Assembly: GCF_003386535.1 (NCBI RefSeq)
Contig: NZ_QTTN01000003.1
Location: 1-64,000, forward strand
Direction: 5' to 3'
Source: Paenibacillus taihuensis
Lineage (GTDB): Bacteria; Bacillota; Bacilli; Paenibacillales; Paenibacillaceae
Length of the DNA stretch: 64,000 nucleotides
How positions within the stretch are numbered: the first letter of the stretch is position 1; every line of letters begins with the position of its first letter. Positions 52,541 to 61,618 of the stretch are shown here, piece after piece. The translations under genes and the position numbers were made by a program. The notes below the pieces were generated by a model that had not been told where the DNA came from, made no database searches, and saw nothing but the letters and a program-made list of their open reading frames with translations.

Positions 52541-54135
52541 ATGCAGACCCTTCGGACGGAACGGGATCATAATCAATTGCAGCTCGTTCAAGCGCACAGC
52601 AACGCCATTCAGCAATTTATAAATCAGAAGATCAGTCTGGTTGACAATACGATTCAAGCGCATCCTGAATTCCAGCAAAGCCAAGCCGGGCAGATTCTGC
52701 CGGTATTGAAGGAGTTGAAATCAAGCTTCGACGATATTGAACTCTTTTCTTTCGTAAACCCGGATGGTTTCATCCAGCAAACAGACGGAGTTACGATGGA
52801 CGGCTCCGCTTTCAACAACATTAAACAAGTGAAGGCGTCCAAGAAGACCGCCGTTTCCGATATCATCACGCAGGAGAATACCGGAAAGCCGATTATCATT
52901 ATCGATATACCGATTTTGAAGACAGATGGGGATATTGCAGGTGAAATTCAAGCTGTTCTCGATCCCTCCCAAATCATTGGCCTTATTGAGAATATCCATT
53001 ACGGGGAGAGCGGCTACGGCTTCTTGGTTGGCCGGGACGGTACCATTCTCATTCACCGAGACAAGAAGCTAATCGGGAAAAATATGGATTCTTATATCCG
53101 TTCCGCGAATATGCTGAAGAACCAGATCAACCAAGGTGCGACAGGCAATGCCGAATACGCACTTGCGGACGGGACTTCGACTCAAGCTGCTTATACGAGT
53201 GTAGGAGACATCGGCTGGCACCTGATTATCGCTGCTCCGGCCAAAGAAGTGCTGCAGCAGCAAAATGCAGCCATTCGCAATTCAATCGTCATTATTCTGG
53301 TATCTTGTTTATTTATAATTCTGATTGCTTATTTGATCGGTTCGTATGTGCTCAAGCCGCTGCTTCTTATCTCAGCTTCCATGCGCAGGGCGGCAGCGGG
53401 AGACTTCACCGTCCAGAAGCTGGCTACGCGTAATCAGGATGAAGTCAGTCAGCTGTCGGAATCCCTCAACGGAATGATCGATAATTTGCGCTCCCTTATT
53501 GGGGACGTCATACATACAACGGAGAATGTCGCCGGGTCGGTCGAGCAAATATCGCTTGCGACGGACGAGATTGCGCAAGGAAACAGCTATCAAGCGGAGT
53601 CTTCGCAAAGAATGGCCGATCTGTTCCAATCGCTTACCGTTTCGATCCAGTCGGTAGCCAATAAAGCCGGCGAAGCTTCGGCGCTGGTCAAGGAGTCCGT
53701 GGAACTCGCGAACGCATGGCGGGGAGATCGTCAGCGATTCTATTCTGGGCATGGATCAAATTAGTTATCAGATGAGCTTGCTGGAGTCGGACTCGCAGCG
53801 AATAGGCGAGATTATTGATGTCATTGAAGGATTGTCCGAGCAGACGAATTTGCTTGCATTGAATGCTGCGATCGAAGCGGCAAGAGCAGGGGAACAAGGC
53901 CGCGGCTTCGCCGTAGTTGCCGAAGAAGTACGCAAGCTCGCGGAACGCAGCAGTCAAGCTTCCAAAGAAATATCCCAAATCGTTCGCATCATGCAAACCA
54001 ATACCGATAAGAGCATTCGGCTGGTATCGGACGGGGTGATCTGCGGCATCCGCGGAACAGACGGCGGCCACCTCGCAATCGCTGGCTCATCTGGCGAATC
54101 AGCTGCACAGCTCTGTGAAGATATTTAAATTGTAA
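52541..54135 (+). pseudogene. Methyl-accepting chemotaxis protein, degraded (three lesions)
   Basis: The remains use all three frames. Piece 1 (52541-53761) has a CACHE-type sensor (ESGYGFLVGRDGTILIHRD), a membrane helix (SIVIILVSCLFIILIAYLIG) and HAMP. It lacks the expected first membrane helix and has no ribosome site, so the 5' end is gone. Near 53717 an extra T breaks the frame: removing it restores [18 protein letters not shown]. Piece 2 (to about 54040) has the signalling tip [20 protein letters not shown], intact. Then a deletion of roughly 80 codons joins, again out of frame, to [20 protein letters not shown], the receptor's last helix, with TAA at 54133. No product with chemoreceptor function is expected. 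Confidence 0.88.
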
Positions 54136-54260
54136 TTGCAAGGTTTCGGCTTCTCATAGATAAAGGAGCTGAAACCTTCCAGATTGGAATCCAGGCGTGG
54201 CGTACAGCGGCAGCGGCGGCGGACGTGACGGCAGGAAGCTCGTATAAGGAGGGGAAAGCG

Positions 54261-55331
54261 ATGAGTCGAATTCGGTTTGGTATTGTAGGGAGCGGCTGGC
54301 GGACGGATTTCTATCTGCGTATTGCAAAAGCATTGCCGGAGCGCTTCGAAGTAAGCGGCGTTGTCGTGCGGAATGAGGAGAAGGCGAGGAAGCTGACCGA
54401 GGAGTGGCAGGTGCCGGTTTATCGAAGCGTCGCCTCGCTGGTCGAGGAAGGCAAGCCGGCTTTTGTCGTGACGAGCGTACCGTGGGCTGCGAACCCGGGC
54501 GTGATGGAGGAGCTGGTCAGCTATGAAATGCCGGTGCTATCGGAGACGCCTCCGGCACCGGACTTGGACGCGCTGATCCAGCTGAACGAGAAGCTTGGCA
54601 GCGCCCGCATTCAGGTGGCGGAGCAATACGCGTTCCAGCCGATCCATGCGGCGCGTATCGCCATTGCCGGGTCGGGCAAGCTTGGCACAGTGATGCAGGC
54701 GCAAGTCTCGGTCGCGCACGGCTATCACGGCATCAGCCTGCTGCGCAAGCTGCTCAGCGTCACGTCCGAGAACGTGCGGATTCAGGCGTACCGATTCGCA
54801 TCGCCAATCGTGAAAGGGCCGGGCAGAAATGGCGATCCGGATCGCGATGAGCAGACACAATCGGAGCAAATGATCGCTTCGCTCGATTTTGAAGGGAAGC
54901 TGGCGATGTATGATTTTACAGGCGATCAGTATTTCTCGTGGATTCGTTCCCCACGCGTATTGGTGCGGGGCGAACTCGGCGAGATCAACAACCGGGAAGT
55001 TCGGTATTTGAAAGACTATCTAACGCCGGTTGAGCTGGAGCTGCGCCGGTTGAATGCCGGAGAAGACGGCAATCTGGAGGGCTATTACCATAAAGGGATT
55101 TTGGCGGGCGAGGAGTGGGTATACCGCAATCCGTTCGTGCCGGGAAGGCTCAGTGACGATGAGATTGCCATTGCAACCTGCCTCGCGAAGATGGACGAAT
55201 ATGCGGCTGGCGGACCGAGCTTCTACAGCTTGGCGGAAGCGTCGCAGGACCATTACATCAGTCTGATGATGAACGAGTCGCTTCGCACCGGCGCGCCTGT
55301 GCAGACGGAGACGCAGCCTTGGTGGAAATAG
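54261..55331 (+). CDS. Gfo/Idh/MocA-family oxidoreductase
   Basis: 356 residues from ATG 54261 (GGAGGGG just upstream; the longer start is inferior). IRFGIVGSGWRTDFYLRIA is the nucleotide-binding loop. The usual EKP motif reads LSETPPAPDLD, so the catalytic lysine of the standard E-K-P is replaced. The C-terminal part has the family's beta-sheet pattern (QAQVSVAHGYHGISLLRKLL). The lost lysine suggests a non-standard or non-redox member. It stands alone between a chemoreceptor remnant and a convergent gene, so neighbours give no clue to substrate. Confidence 0.82.
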   Translation: MSRIRFGIVGSGWRTDFYLRIAKALPERFEVSGVVVRNEEKARKLTEEWQVPVYRSVASLVEEGKPAFVVTSVPWAANPGVMEELVSYEMPVLSETPPAPDLDALIQLNEKLGSARIQVAEQYAFQPIHAARIAIAGSGKLGTVMQAQVSVAHGYHGISLLRKLLSVTSENVRIQAYRFASPIVKGPGRNGDPDRDEQTQSEQMIASLDFEGKLAMYDFTGDQYFSWIRSPRVLVRGELGEINNREVRYLKDYLTPVELELRRLNAGEDGNLEGYYHKGILAGEEWVYRNPFVPGRLSDDEIAIATCLAKMDEYAAGGPSFYSLAEASQDHYISLMMNESLRTGAPVQTETQPWWK

Positions 55332-55348
55332 AAATTGTAGCAAAGAAG

Positions 55349-55381
55349 GAGCCAACCTACCATCGGTAGATTGGCTCTTTT
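55349..55381. terminator. Bidirectional terminator between convergent genes
   Basis: GAGCCAACCTACC (55349-55361) pairs with GGTAGATTGGCTC (55365-55377), one mismatch, then TTTT. It ends the Gfo/Idh gene and, in reverse, the stalk-domain gene. Confidence 0.82.
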
Positions 55382-55388
55382 GCATCGA

Positions 55389-56852
55389 CTACGAGAGATA
55401 GAACTGGAAGTCGGGCGCAATGCTCAGCTTCCCGTCCATCACTGTAACGGATTGTGAATATTTCACACTGAAGCCGGTATCGAAAAATTGATCATAACGC
55501 ACACTGTAAGTCCCATCGGGCAAGTAGCAATCAAACTTTCCATCTAAGACCCAAGCCGAGTACTCTTGGTTGTTTCCGTAGAAATTAATGTAACCGCCGG
55601 TGAGAGGACCGCCTTCATTGCTGCTCGCCGTGCCATGAATATTGACTACAGGCTTCGTCCAAGTCAAATCAGTCTGCAATTGGTCGCTGCTGATCGTGAA
55701 ATTCCGGTCAATGATAAATTGCTGCCGAGTGGTGGAGTCATAATAGGAAGACCACTGGTACTGTCCATCCGGCAAGTAGAACGAATAAGCTCCGCCTGGG
55801 GCGCCCTCTACAAAGCAGCTCTCCTGCTCGCCATTCTCGCCAATCGAACACCCGCTGAAATTGCCGTAGATTTCTTTGGACTCGCTTGCGACTTGACCTG
55901 TCACGTTAGGCCGATGCGCGATAAGATCGAGCGAAGAGACCGTCCCGTCCTCGCTAATCGTGAACGGATGATAAATATCATAGTTATCGTAAACACCTGA
56001 CTCTATGGTCAGGTAGTTGAAGATATACGAGCCTTGCTCGTAGAAATCAAGATAGCCGATCCCGCCTCGAATAGTTACGGACACCGAGCCGTGCGAAGTG
56101 TAGAAAGTAGCACTGGCCCTCGCGATCGGCACTCCATTAGGATCATGGAGTGTAACCTTCAATCCGCTCTGCGAAGGAGATAGCTTCGTAAATACGGTCT
56201 GCCCTGCTTTCACCTGCAATGGCTCTACTTGGGCGACCTTCTGTTCCAGGTCTCCCGCACTAGGGAGGTAGCTGACGAATTTATAGCTGCCTAATGCTAC
56301 GCTAATGCGGTAAAAGGCGTTCCGCAGCGTTGCTTCCAACGTCTCGCCGGAGTCGGTATTCACCAGTTTCACATACCCGTCCTTAACCGCGGCACCGTCC
56401 AAATCTACCGCATACCCGTATAAGACAGCTTGTTCACCTGGTGTACGAAGCAGCACTTGATGGGCTGAGGGCTGATACAGCACATCGTAGCCAAAAGCAT
56501 TGGCGATGAATCGAATCGGTACGAAAGTGATCCCTTTAACGAGTATCGGAGGAGTAGTAACCGTCACACGCTCTCCGTTTATGGTAACAACCGATTGGCC
56601 CAGCTCCATGCTAAGCTCGATGCCGGAACGGTGAATAACGATGTGCTGGCCGGAGAAGCTCACCGTTGCTCCAAAGTGCTCCATTGCGGCCCGAAGCGGA
56701 AGATAGACGTTGTTATTTTGGATAATGGGACTTGCGCTAATGGCTGTTCCGTCGATCGTGAGCGTGAGTCCTTGCTGCTGTTTATCAGCTGCGGCTGCGG
56801 AAGCCGGGGCTGCGAGCATTAGCAAGAGACAAATGCAGATGAACCACTTCAT
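55389..56852 (-). CDS. Secreted copper-amine-oxidase-type stalk domain protein
   Basis: 487 residues. Sec signal peptide (MKWFICICLLLMLAAPASA). Residues about 27-137 form a copper amine oxidase N-terminal-like 'stalk' domain: YLPLRAAMEHFGATVSF and ITFVPIRFIANAFGYDV, the double repeat that is very common in Paenibacillus surface proteins. The remainder has four or so carboxypeptidase-regulatory-like beta modules (YGYAVDLDGAAVKDGYVKL, IARASATFYTSHGSVSV, GGPLTGGYINFYG). No catalytic residues or wall-anchor are seen. A binding or structural role outside the cell is likely; ligand unknown. Confidence 0.82.
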   Translation of the reverse strand: MKWFICICLLLMLAAPASAAAADKQQQGLTLTIDGTAISASPIIQNNNVYLPLRAAMEHFGATVSFSGQHIVIHRSGIELSMELGQSVVTINGERVTVTTPPILVKGITFVPIRFIANAFGYDVLYQPSAHQVLLRTPGEQAVLYGYAVDLDGAAVKDGYVKLVNTDSGETLEATLRNAFYRISVALGSYKFVSYLPSAGDLEQKVAQVEPLQVKAGQTVFTKLSPSQSGLKVTLHDPNGVPIARASATFYTSHGSVSVTIRGGIGYLDFYEQGSYIFNYLTIESGVYDNYDIYHPFTISEDGTVSSLDLIAHRPNVTGQVASESKEIYGNFSGCSIGENGEQESCFVEGAPGGAYSFYLPDGQYQWSSYYDSTTRQQFIIDRNFTISSDQLQTDLTWTKPVVNIHGTASSNEGGPLTGGYINFYGNNQEYSAWVLDGKFDCYLPDGTYSVRYDQFFDTGFSVKYSQSVTVMDGKLSIAPDFQFYLS

Positions 56853-57071
56853 GATGTGTACCCCTCTCTATTAAATTACAAATATTACTAGAAGCTATTA
56901 TCTCGAAAGGCAGGCCTGCTGGCAATAACGATTTGTCGGAATCGTGGAATCGCCATCTGAGCAATCGCCTCACTAACCTCAAGTTTACCAGCTACAGTCA
57001 AAGTGCGTACTTCTCAAAGCTAGCGCTTTCACGTATGATTCGATCTAGATAGATTCGAAAGGGTGATAGGG

Positions 57072-58043
57072 ATGGAGTATCGCGTACTTGGCCGTTCTGG
57101 ATTGAAGGTTAGCGAAATAAGCTTGGGCTGTTGGGCAATCGGCGGTCCGTCCTGGCGGGATGGCAATCCGGTCGGCTGGTCCGGCAATAATGACGAGGAA
57201 TCGATCGCCGGTCTGCGGCGTGCTTTTGAACTGGGGATTAACCATCTGGATACGGCAGACGTATATGGCGACGGCCACTCGGAGCGGGTAATCGGCAGGT
57301 TTCTGAAGGAAGTTCCGCGCGATCAAGTCGTGATCGCCTCCAAGGTCGGCTGGTTCCGGGGCACATCGCCGAATGCGATGCAGCCGATCCATATCCGTCA
57401 CCAGCTGGAGCAGTCGCTGATGAATCTGGGCACGGATTACTTGGATCTGCACTACTTCCATAATACAAACTTCGGTCCGGATGACCTTTATTTAGAAGAA
57501 GCGGCGGACATGATGCGCCAGCTGCAGCAGGAGGGCAAGGTACGCGTCATTGGCCAATCCGGCTACAGCTACAAGGATCTCATGCGCGTCGCTCCGGTTA
57601 CGCGTCCGGACGTGCTGCAATTCCATTACAACGCGTTCGGCAATGAATTCGACAAGCCAGAGACGAATCTCTTCCAGTGGGCGGACGAGAACAACGTCGG
57701 CATGGTGCTGTTCGGGCCGCTCGCGCAAGGGCTGCTGCTCGATAAGTTCGACCCGGAGAATCCGCCGCAATTCGGCGAAGGCGACATTCGCGCGGAGAAC
57801 AGCGGCTTCACGAGAGAAGGCCTGCTGCAGCTGCGCAGCAAACTCCAGCCGATCAAAGCGCGTTTCGGCGCAGATACGCAAGATTTGATCCGCATCATGC
57901 TCCAGTTCGCACTGGCGCAATCCCCGAACGCATGCGTCATTCCGGGATTCAAGAACGCACGCCAAGTGGAATCAAATGCAGCCGGAGCGGGCAAGCCGCT
58001 CACGCAGGAAGACGTTGCATTCATTAGAGAAGCGCTGCGCTAA
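57072..58043 (+). CDS. Aldo/keto reductase
   Basis: 323 residues from ATG 57072 (a GTG three codons up is also in frame). The catalytic tetrad is visible: D in NHLDTADVYGDGHSE, with its Tyr; K in VIASKVGWF; H in LHYFHNTNFG. The C-terminal NADPH-binding end has CVIPGFKNARQVESN. The GWSGNNDEESIAGLRRAFELG start puts it in the YccK/YqkF-type branch of oxidoreductases. It stands alone; physiological substrate unknown. Confidence 0.92.
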   Translation: MEYRVLGRSGLKVSEISLGCWAIGGPSWRDGNPVGWSGNNDEESIAGLRRAFELGINHLDTADVYGDGHSERVIGRFLKEVPRDQVVIASKVGWFRGTSPNAMQPIHIRHQLEQSLMNLGTDYLDLHYFHNTNFGPDDLYLEEAADMMRQLQQEGKVRVIGQSGYSYKDLMRVAPVTRPDVLQFHYNAFGNEFDKPETNLFQWADENNVGMVLFGPLAQGLLLDKFDPENPPQFGEGDIRAENSGFTREGLLQLRSKLQPIKARFGADTQDLIRIMLQFALAQSPNACVIPGFKNARQVESNAAGAGKPLTQEDVAFIREALR

Positions 58044-58071
58044 TCGTTTCGCGAGCAGCTTGGAGCCAGGG

Positions 58072-58098
58072 AGACTGTCCTTTCGGACAGTCTTTTTT
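58072..58098 (+). terminator. Terminator after the aldo/keto reductase gene
   Basis: GACTGTCC (58072-58079) pairs perfectly with GGACAGTC (58085-58092), followed by six T. Confidence 0.9.
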
Positions 58099-58188
58099 GT
58101 TATACACAACCAGAGATTGGAGTGCTATGATGAATTTGGAAGCGATTTCTATCCGTGGATTTTCGTCAAAAGGAGTTTCTAGATTCAT

Positions 58189-58761
58189 ATGGATTATGCA
58201 AAATTAAGCAAGGAAGTTTCTTACGCGCTTCGGCATGCTCCGTGGGAGTATGAGCTGGAGATGGACGATGAGGGCTGGGTAAGCGTCGATCAGCTGCTTC
58301 ATGCACTGCGGGCAGATTCCAAGTGGGAGTCGCTACTGGGGCAGGATTTTGAGCGTATGCTGGCGGCAGCGGAGAAGAAGCGGTTTGAAATTTCAAACGG
58401 ACGCATCCGCGCGTTCTATGGCCATTCCGTGCCTGACAAAATCAACAAGACAGCCGGCAATCCCCCTGCAACCCTGTATCATGGGACGGCGAGACATACG
58501 CTTGAACACATTGTGAAGCAAGGCTTGAAGCCGATGAACAGACAATACGTCCATTGCTCTGAGGACCAAGAAACAGCGTTAACGGTAGGCAAACGCAGAG
58601 ATGCGAAGCCGGTTCTTCTCAAGATTGATGCAGCACGAGCAAGCGCGGAAGGTGTTCCATTCTATCATGGCAATCATAACATCTGGCTCGCGGACGCCAT
58701 TTCCCCAAACTATATTTCGATTGATGAAAGGGGCAGCCTGAACGAATATGACAGCTTCTAA
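58189..58761 (+). CDS. kptA: RNA 2'-phosphotransferase, Tpt1/KptA family
   Basis: 190 residues. The N-terminal winged part has KLSKEVSYALRHAPWEYEL and DEGWVSVDQLLHAL; the C-terminal ADP-ribosyltransferase-like part has LYHGTARHTLEHIVKQGL, YVHCSEDQETA and PNYISID. Known: Tpt1 removes an RNA 2'-phosphate using NAD; bacterial members are thought to act in RNA or nucleotide end repair since these cells lack the tRNA splicing that makes the usual substrate. Overlaps the next gene by 14 bp. RBS AAAAGGAG. Confidence 0.93.
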   Translation: MDYAKLSKEVSYALRHAPWEYELEMDDEGWVSVDQLLHALRADSKWESLLGQDFERMLAAAEKKRFEISNGRIRAFYGHSVPDKINKTAGNPPATLYHGTARHTLEHIVKQGLKPMNRQYVHCSEDQETALTVGKRRDAKPVLLKIDAARASAEGVPFYHGNHNIWLADAISPNYISIDERGSLNEYDSF

Positions 58762-60424
58762 TCCAGCATTTGAACTCCGCATGATCAGCTCATTAGCCAA
58801 AGTGTTCTCCGATGAGGAGCTCGGCGCACAGGCGCATGAGCGAGCGACTGCACTTGCGAATGAAACGTTTGCCTTCCAGGTTGCATATCGTTCGAAGCAT
58901 CTGATGAAAGGCATTCATGTCAGCGTTAAATCCGAGCTGAGTGATGAAGCAGTCTCCATACGATCAGTAGGCCTCGTTCCTTCGGAGCTGCCTGTCTACG
59001 GGGATCATGATGAGCATGTTTTGCGCGCGACGCCAGGGCTGTTCCCGGACCCTCTCTTCGAGATCGATGCCAATGAAGGCCTTACAGCATTCCCGAATCA
59101 GTGGCGTGCAATCTGGGTGACTGTGGATTTGAAGCAGCTGCAGGAGCAAGTGATCGGCAGCCATTCCATTGAACTGACATTCGAGACAGGACGGGGAGAA
59201 CAGTTGGGATCAGCTTCGTTCGCGCTGGATGTACTGCCTGCGTCGCTGCCGAAGCAGACGCTGGTGCATACGGAATGGTTCCACACCGACTGTATATCGA
59301 CACATTACGGAATTCCGGCTTTCAGCGAAAAGCATTGGGAGCTTATCGAGAAGTTTATTCAGACCGCGACGAAGCATGGCATCAATATGATACTGACTCC
59401 TGTATTTACGCCTCCGCTCGATACGGCGGTAGGGGGCGAACGTCCGACGGTACAGCTGGTTGAGGTCGAAGTGCTCGGAGACGGCACGTACAAATTCGGG
59501 TTCGATAAGCTTGGACGTTGGGTGGAATTGTGCAAAAGGCAAGGCGTCGAGTACTTCGAAATCTCGCATCTGTTCACGCAGTGGGGAGCGAAGCATGCGC
59601 CGAAGATTATCGCGACCACGGCAGATGGGCAAGAGAAGCAGATTTTCGGCTGGGATACGGATGCGTCAGGCGAGGCGTACCGCGCGTTCATCGCACAGTT
59701 CCTGTCTGAGCTCGTGGCGTGGATCAAGCAGAACAACCTGCAGCAAAGCTGCTACTTCCACGTCTCCGACGAACCGTCGCTTGATCATATGGAATCGTAT
59801 AGCAGCGCGAGCGGCATGGTGAGCGAGATTTTGCAAGAGTTCCCGGTTATTGATGCGCTCTCGGACTATGCGTTCTATGAGAAGGGGCTCGTGAAGAAGC
59901 CGATTCCGGCGAACAATCACATTGAGCCGTTTCTTGAAAATGGGGTCGAGGGGCTGTGGACGTACTACTGCTGCGGCCAGTACAAAGAAGTGTCGAACCG
60001 GTTCTTCGCCATGCCTTCCGCGCGCAACCGGATACTCGGCATCCAGCTCTACAAGTTCCAAATCGAGGGTTTTCTCCACTGGGGCTATAATTTCTGGTAT
60101 GCGCAATATTCGACCAGACCCATTGATCCGTATCGGAACACGGATGCGAATTATGCTTTTGTCTCCGGCGATGCGTTCTTGGTCTACCCGGGCGAGGATG
60201 CGCCTGTGGAGTCGATCCGGCTTGAGGTGTTCTATGAGGCGCTTCAAGATCTGCGTGCGCTGCAGCTGATGGAGCAGTTGTATGGCAGAGAATATGTACT
60301 GGCTGGCTTGGAGGATGGGCTCGATCAACCAATTACGTTCAGCCAATATCCGCGTGAGGCAGAGTGGCTGCTCGCGAAGCGCGAGTGGGTAAATGAGCAA
60401 ATTCGGGCGGCAGTGGCGAAATAA
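58748..60424 (+). CDS. DUF4091 protein, GH123-like putative glycosidase
   Basis: 558 residues, no signal peptide. An N-terminal beta-domain (about 1-165) precedes a TIM-barrel-like region with LVHTEWFHTDCISTHYGIP, KHGINMILTPVFTPPLDT and FHVSDEPS, where the D341-E342 pair matches the Asp-Glu pair of GH123 hexosaminidases. The C-terminal YEALQDLRALQLMEQLYG is the hallmark DUF4091 ending. Likely an intracellular glycosidase. It begins inside the end of kptA (14-bp overlap, other frame), which couples it to an RNA repair enzyme, an odd pairing. Substrate unknown. Confidence 0.85.
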   Translation: MTASNPAFELRMISSLAKVFSDEELGAQAHERATALANETFAFQVAYRSKHLMKGIHVSVKSELSDEAVSIRSVGLVPSELPVYGDHDEHVLRATPGLFPDPLFEIDANEGLTAFPNQWRAIWVTVDLKQLQEQVIGSHSIELTFETGRGEQLGSASFALDVLPASLPKQTLVHTEWFHTDCISTHYGIPAFSEKHWELIEKFIQTATKHGINMILTPVFTPPLDTAVGGERPTVQLVEVEVLGDGTYKFGFDKLGRWVELCKRQGVEYFEISHLFTQWGAKHAPKIIATTADGQEKQIFGWDTDASGEAYRAFIAQFLSELVAWIKQNNLQQSCYFHVSDEPSLDHMESYSSASGMVSEILQEFPVIDALSDYAFYEKGLVKKPIPANNHIEPFLENGVEGLWTYYCCGQYKEVSNRFFAMPSARNRILGIQLYKFQIEGFLHWGYNFWYAQYSTRPIDPYRNTDANYAFVSGDAFLVYPGEDAPVESIRLEVFYEALQDLRALQLMEQLYGREYVLAGLEDGLDQPITFSQYPREAEWLLAKREWVNEQIRAAVAK

Positions 60425-60447
60425 ATAGAACAGGATAGGATAACTGG

Positions 60448-60482
60448 AGCCCTTGCACATGATGGTGACGTGCAGGGGCTTT
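60448..60482 (+). terminator. Terminator after the DUF4091 gene
   Basis: AGCCCTTGCAC (60448-60458) pairs with GTGCAGGGGCT (60470-60480), one A-G mismatch; TTTGCC follows. Confidence 0.6.
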
Positions 60483-60553
60483 GCCATGTTGCTGAGCGCG
60501 CGCGATCAGGTGTACACTTGTAGCAAAATATTCGGCGGCAGGAGGATGATCTT

Positions 60554-61462
60554 GTGACGTTGCAGCAACTGAGATACATCATTGAAGTCGCGAATCGCGG
60601 CTCGATTAATGAGGCGGCGAAGCGGCTGTTTATCTCGCAGCCGAGTCTATCGAACGCGATCAAGGAGCTCGAGGCCGAGATCCAGATTACGATATTCGAG
60701 CGGACGAACAAAGGCATCTCGCTCTCCAAAGCAGGCGCGGACTTCCTCGGCTACGCCCGCCAAGTGGTGGAGCAGGCGGATTTACTGGAGAGTCGGTATA
60801 AGAACGCGAAGCCGGCGCCGCAGCATTTTGCCGTATCGACACAGCACTATGCATTCGCAGTGAACGCGTTCGTAAACCTTGTAAAGGAATACGGCCAAGC
60901 GGAGTACGAGTTCGCGCTGCGAGAGACGAAGACGCATGAGATTATTGAGGATGTCCGCACACAGCGCAGCGAGATTGGCATCTTGTACGTAAATGAGTTC
61001 AACCGGGCGGTTATGAGCCGATTGCTGCGGGATGCGAATCTGATATTTACGAGCTTGTTTACTGCGAAGGCGCATGTGTTCGTGAGCATCTACAACCCGC
61101 TGGCGAAGCAGAAGTCGGTGTCGCTGGAGCAGTTGAAGGACTACCCGTATTTGCACTTTGAGCAGGGGGAGTATAACTCGTTCCATTTTGCGGAAGAAAT
61201 CTTGAGCACGCGCGAGCATCCGAAGAGCATTCGTGTCAACGATCGCGCGACGTTGTTCAACCTGTTGATCGGCTTGAACGGGTACACGATTTCGACGGGC
61301 GTGCTGAGCGCGGACTTGAACGGGAATGAGATTATTCCGGTTCCGCTGGAGAGCGAAGAGACGCTGCAGGTCGGCTGGATTTGCCATCGCAATGCGGCTT
61401 TGTCGAAGCTGGCGCTGGAGTACGTGGAGGCATTGAAGGCTGCGGTAGCTGATGCGAGGTGA
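60554..61462 (+). CDS. LysR-family transcriptional regulator
   Basis: 302 residues from GTG (AGGAGG at 60540-60545). N-terminal winged HTH: LQQLRYIIEVANRGSINEAA and SQPSLSNAIKELEAEIQITI. The C-terminal sensor domain has the two-lobe layout of LysR proteins and ILYVNEFNRAVMSRLL. It is followed 156 bp later by metE on the same strand, so it may control methionine synthesis like MetR or MtaR proteins; this rests on position only. Confidence 0.92.
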   Translation: MTLQQLRYIIEVANRGSINEAAKRLFISQPSLSNAIKELEAEIQITIFERTNKGISLSKAGADFLGYARQVVEQADLLESRYKNAKPAPQHFAVSTQHYAFAVNAFVNLVKEYGQAEYEFALRETKTHEIIEDVRTQRSEIGILYVNEFNRAVMSRLLRDANLIFTSLFTAKAHVFVSIYNPLAKQKSVSLEQLKDYPYLHFEQGEYNSFHFAEEILSTREHPKSIRVNDRATLFNLLIGLNGYTISTGVLSADLNGNEIIPVPLESEETLQVGWICHRNAALSKLALEYVEALKAAVADAR

Positions 61463-61618
61463 GTGGGTGCTGGCGCGATATGGCAGGACCGGTGCTGACA
61501 TGGTTATAGTTTTTGGCTATATCAGAGGATAGGTTTTAGGCGTTACTTGATAGCTGGTGCGGCGTGGTATCTTTTCCTTATCAACTTGTTACGAGAGTTT
61601 GAGAGGAGAGAGAGCGGC

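Noticed and set aside
54136-54260. A possible gene tail between the chemoreceptor remnant and the Gfo/Idh gene
   Set aside because: A short frame ends just before the ribosome site, but it lacks a start and any recognisable domain.
57018-57031. A cre-like site upstream of the aldo/keto reductase gene (minus strand)
   Set aside because: Only 9 of 11 defined positions match and there is no clear promoter next to it; too weak alone.
61463-61618. S-box or T-box riboswitch before metE
   Set aside because: The 156-bp gap lacks the conserved cores and a terminator/antiterminator pair that I could recognise.
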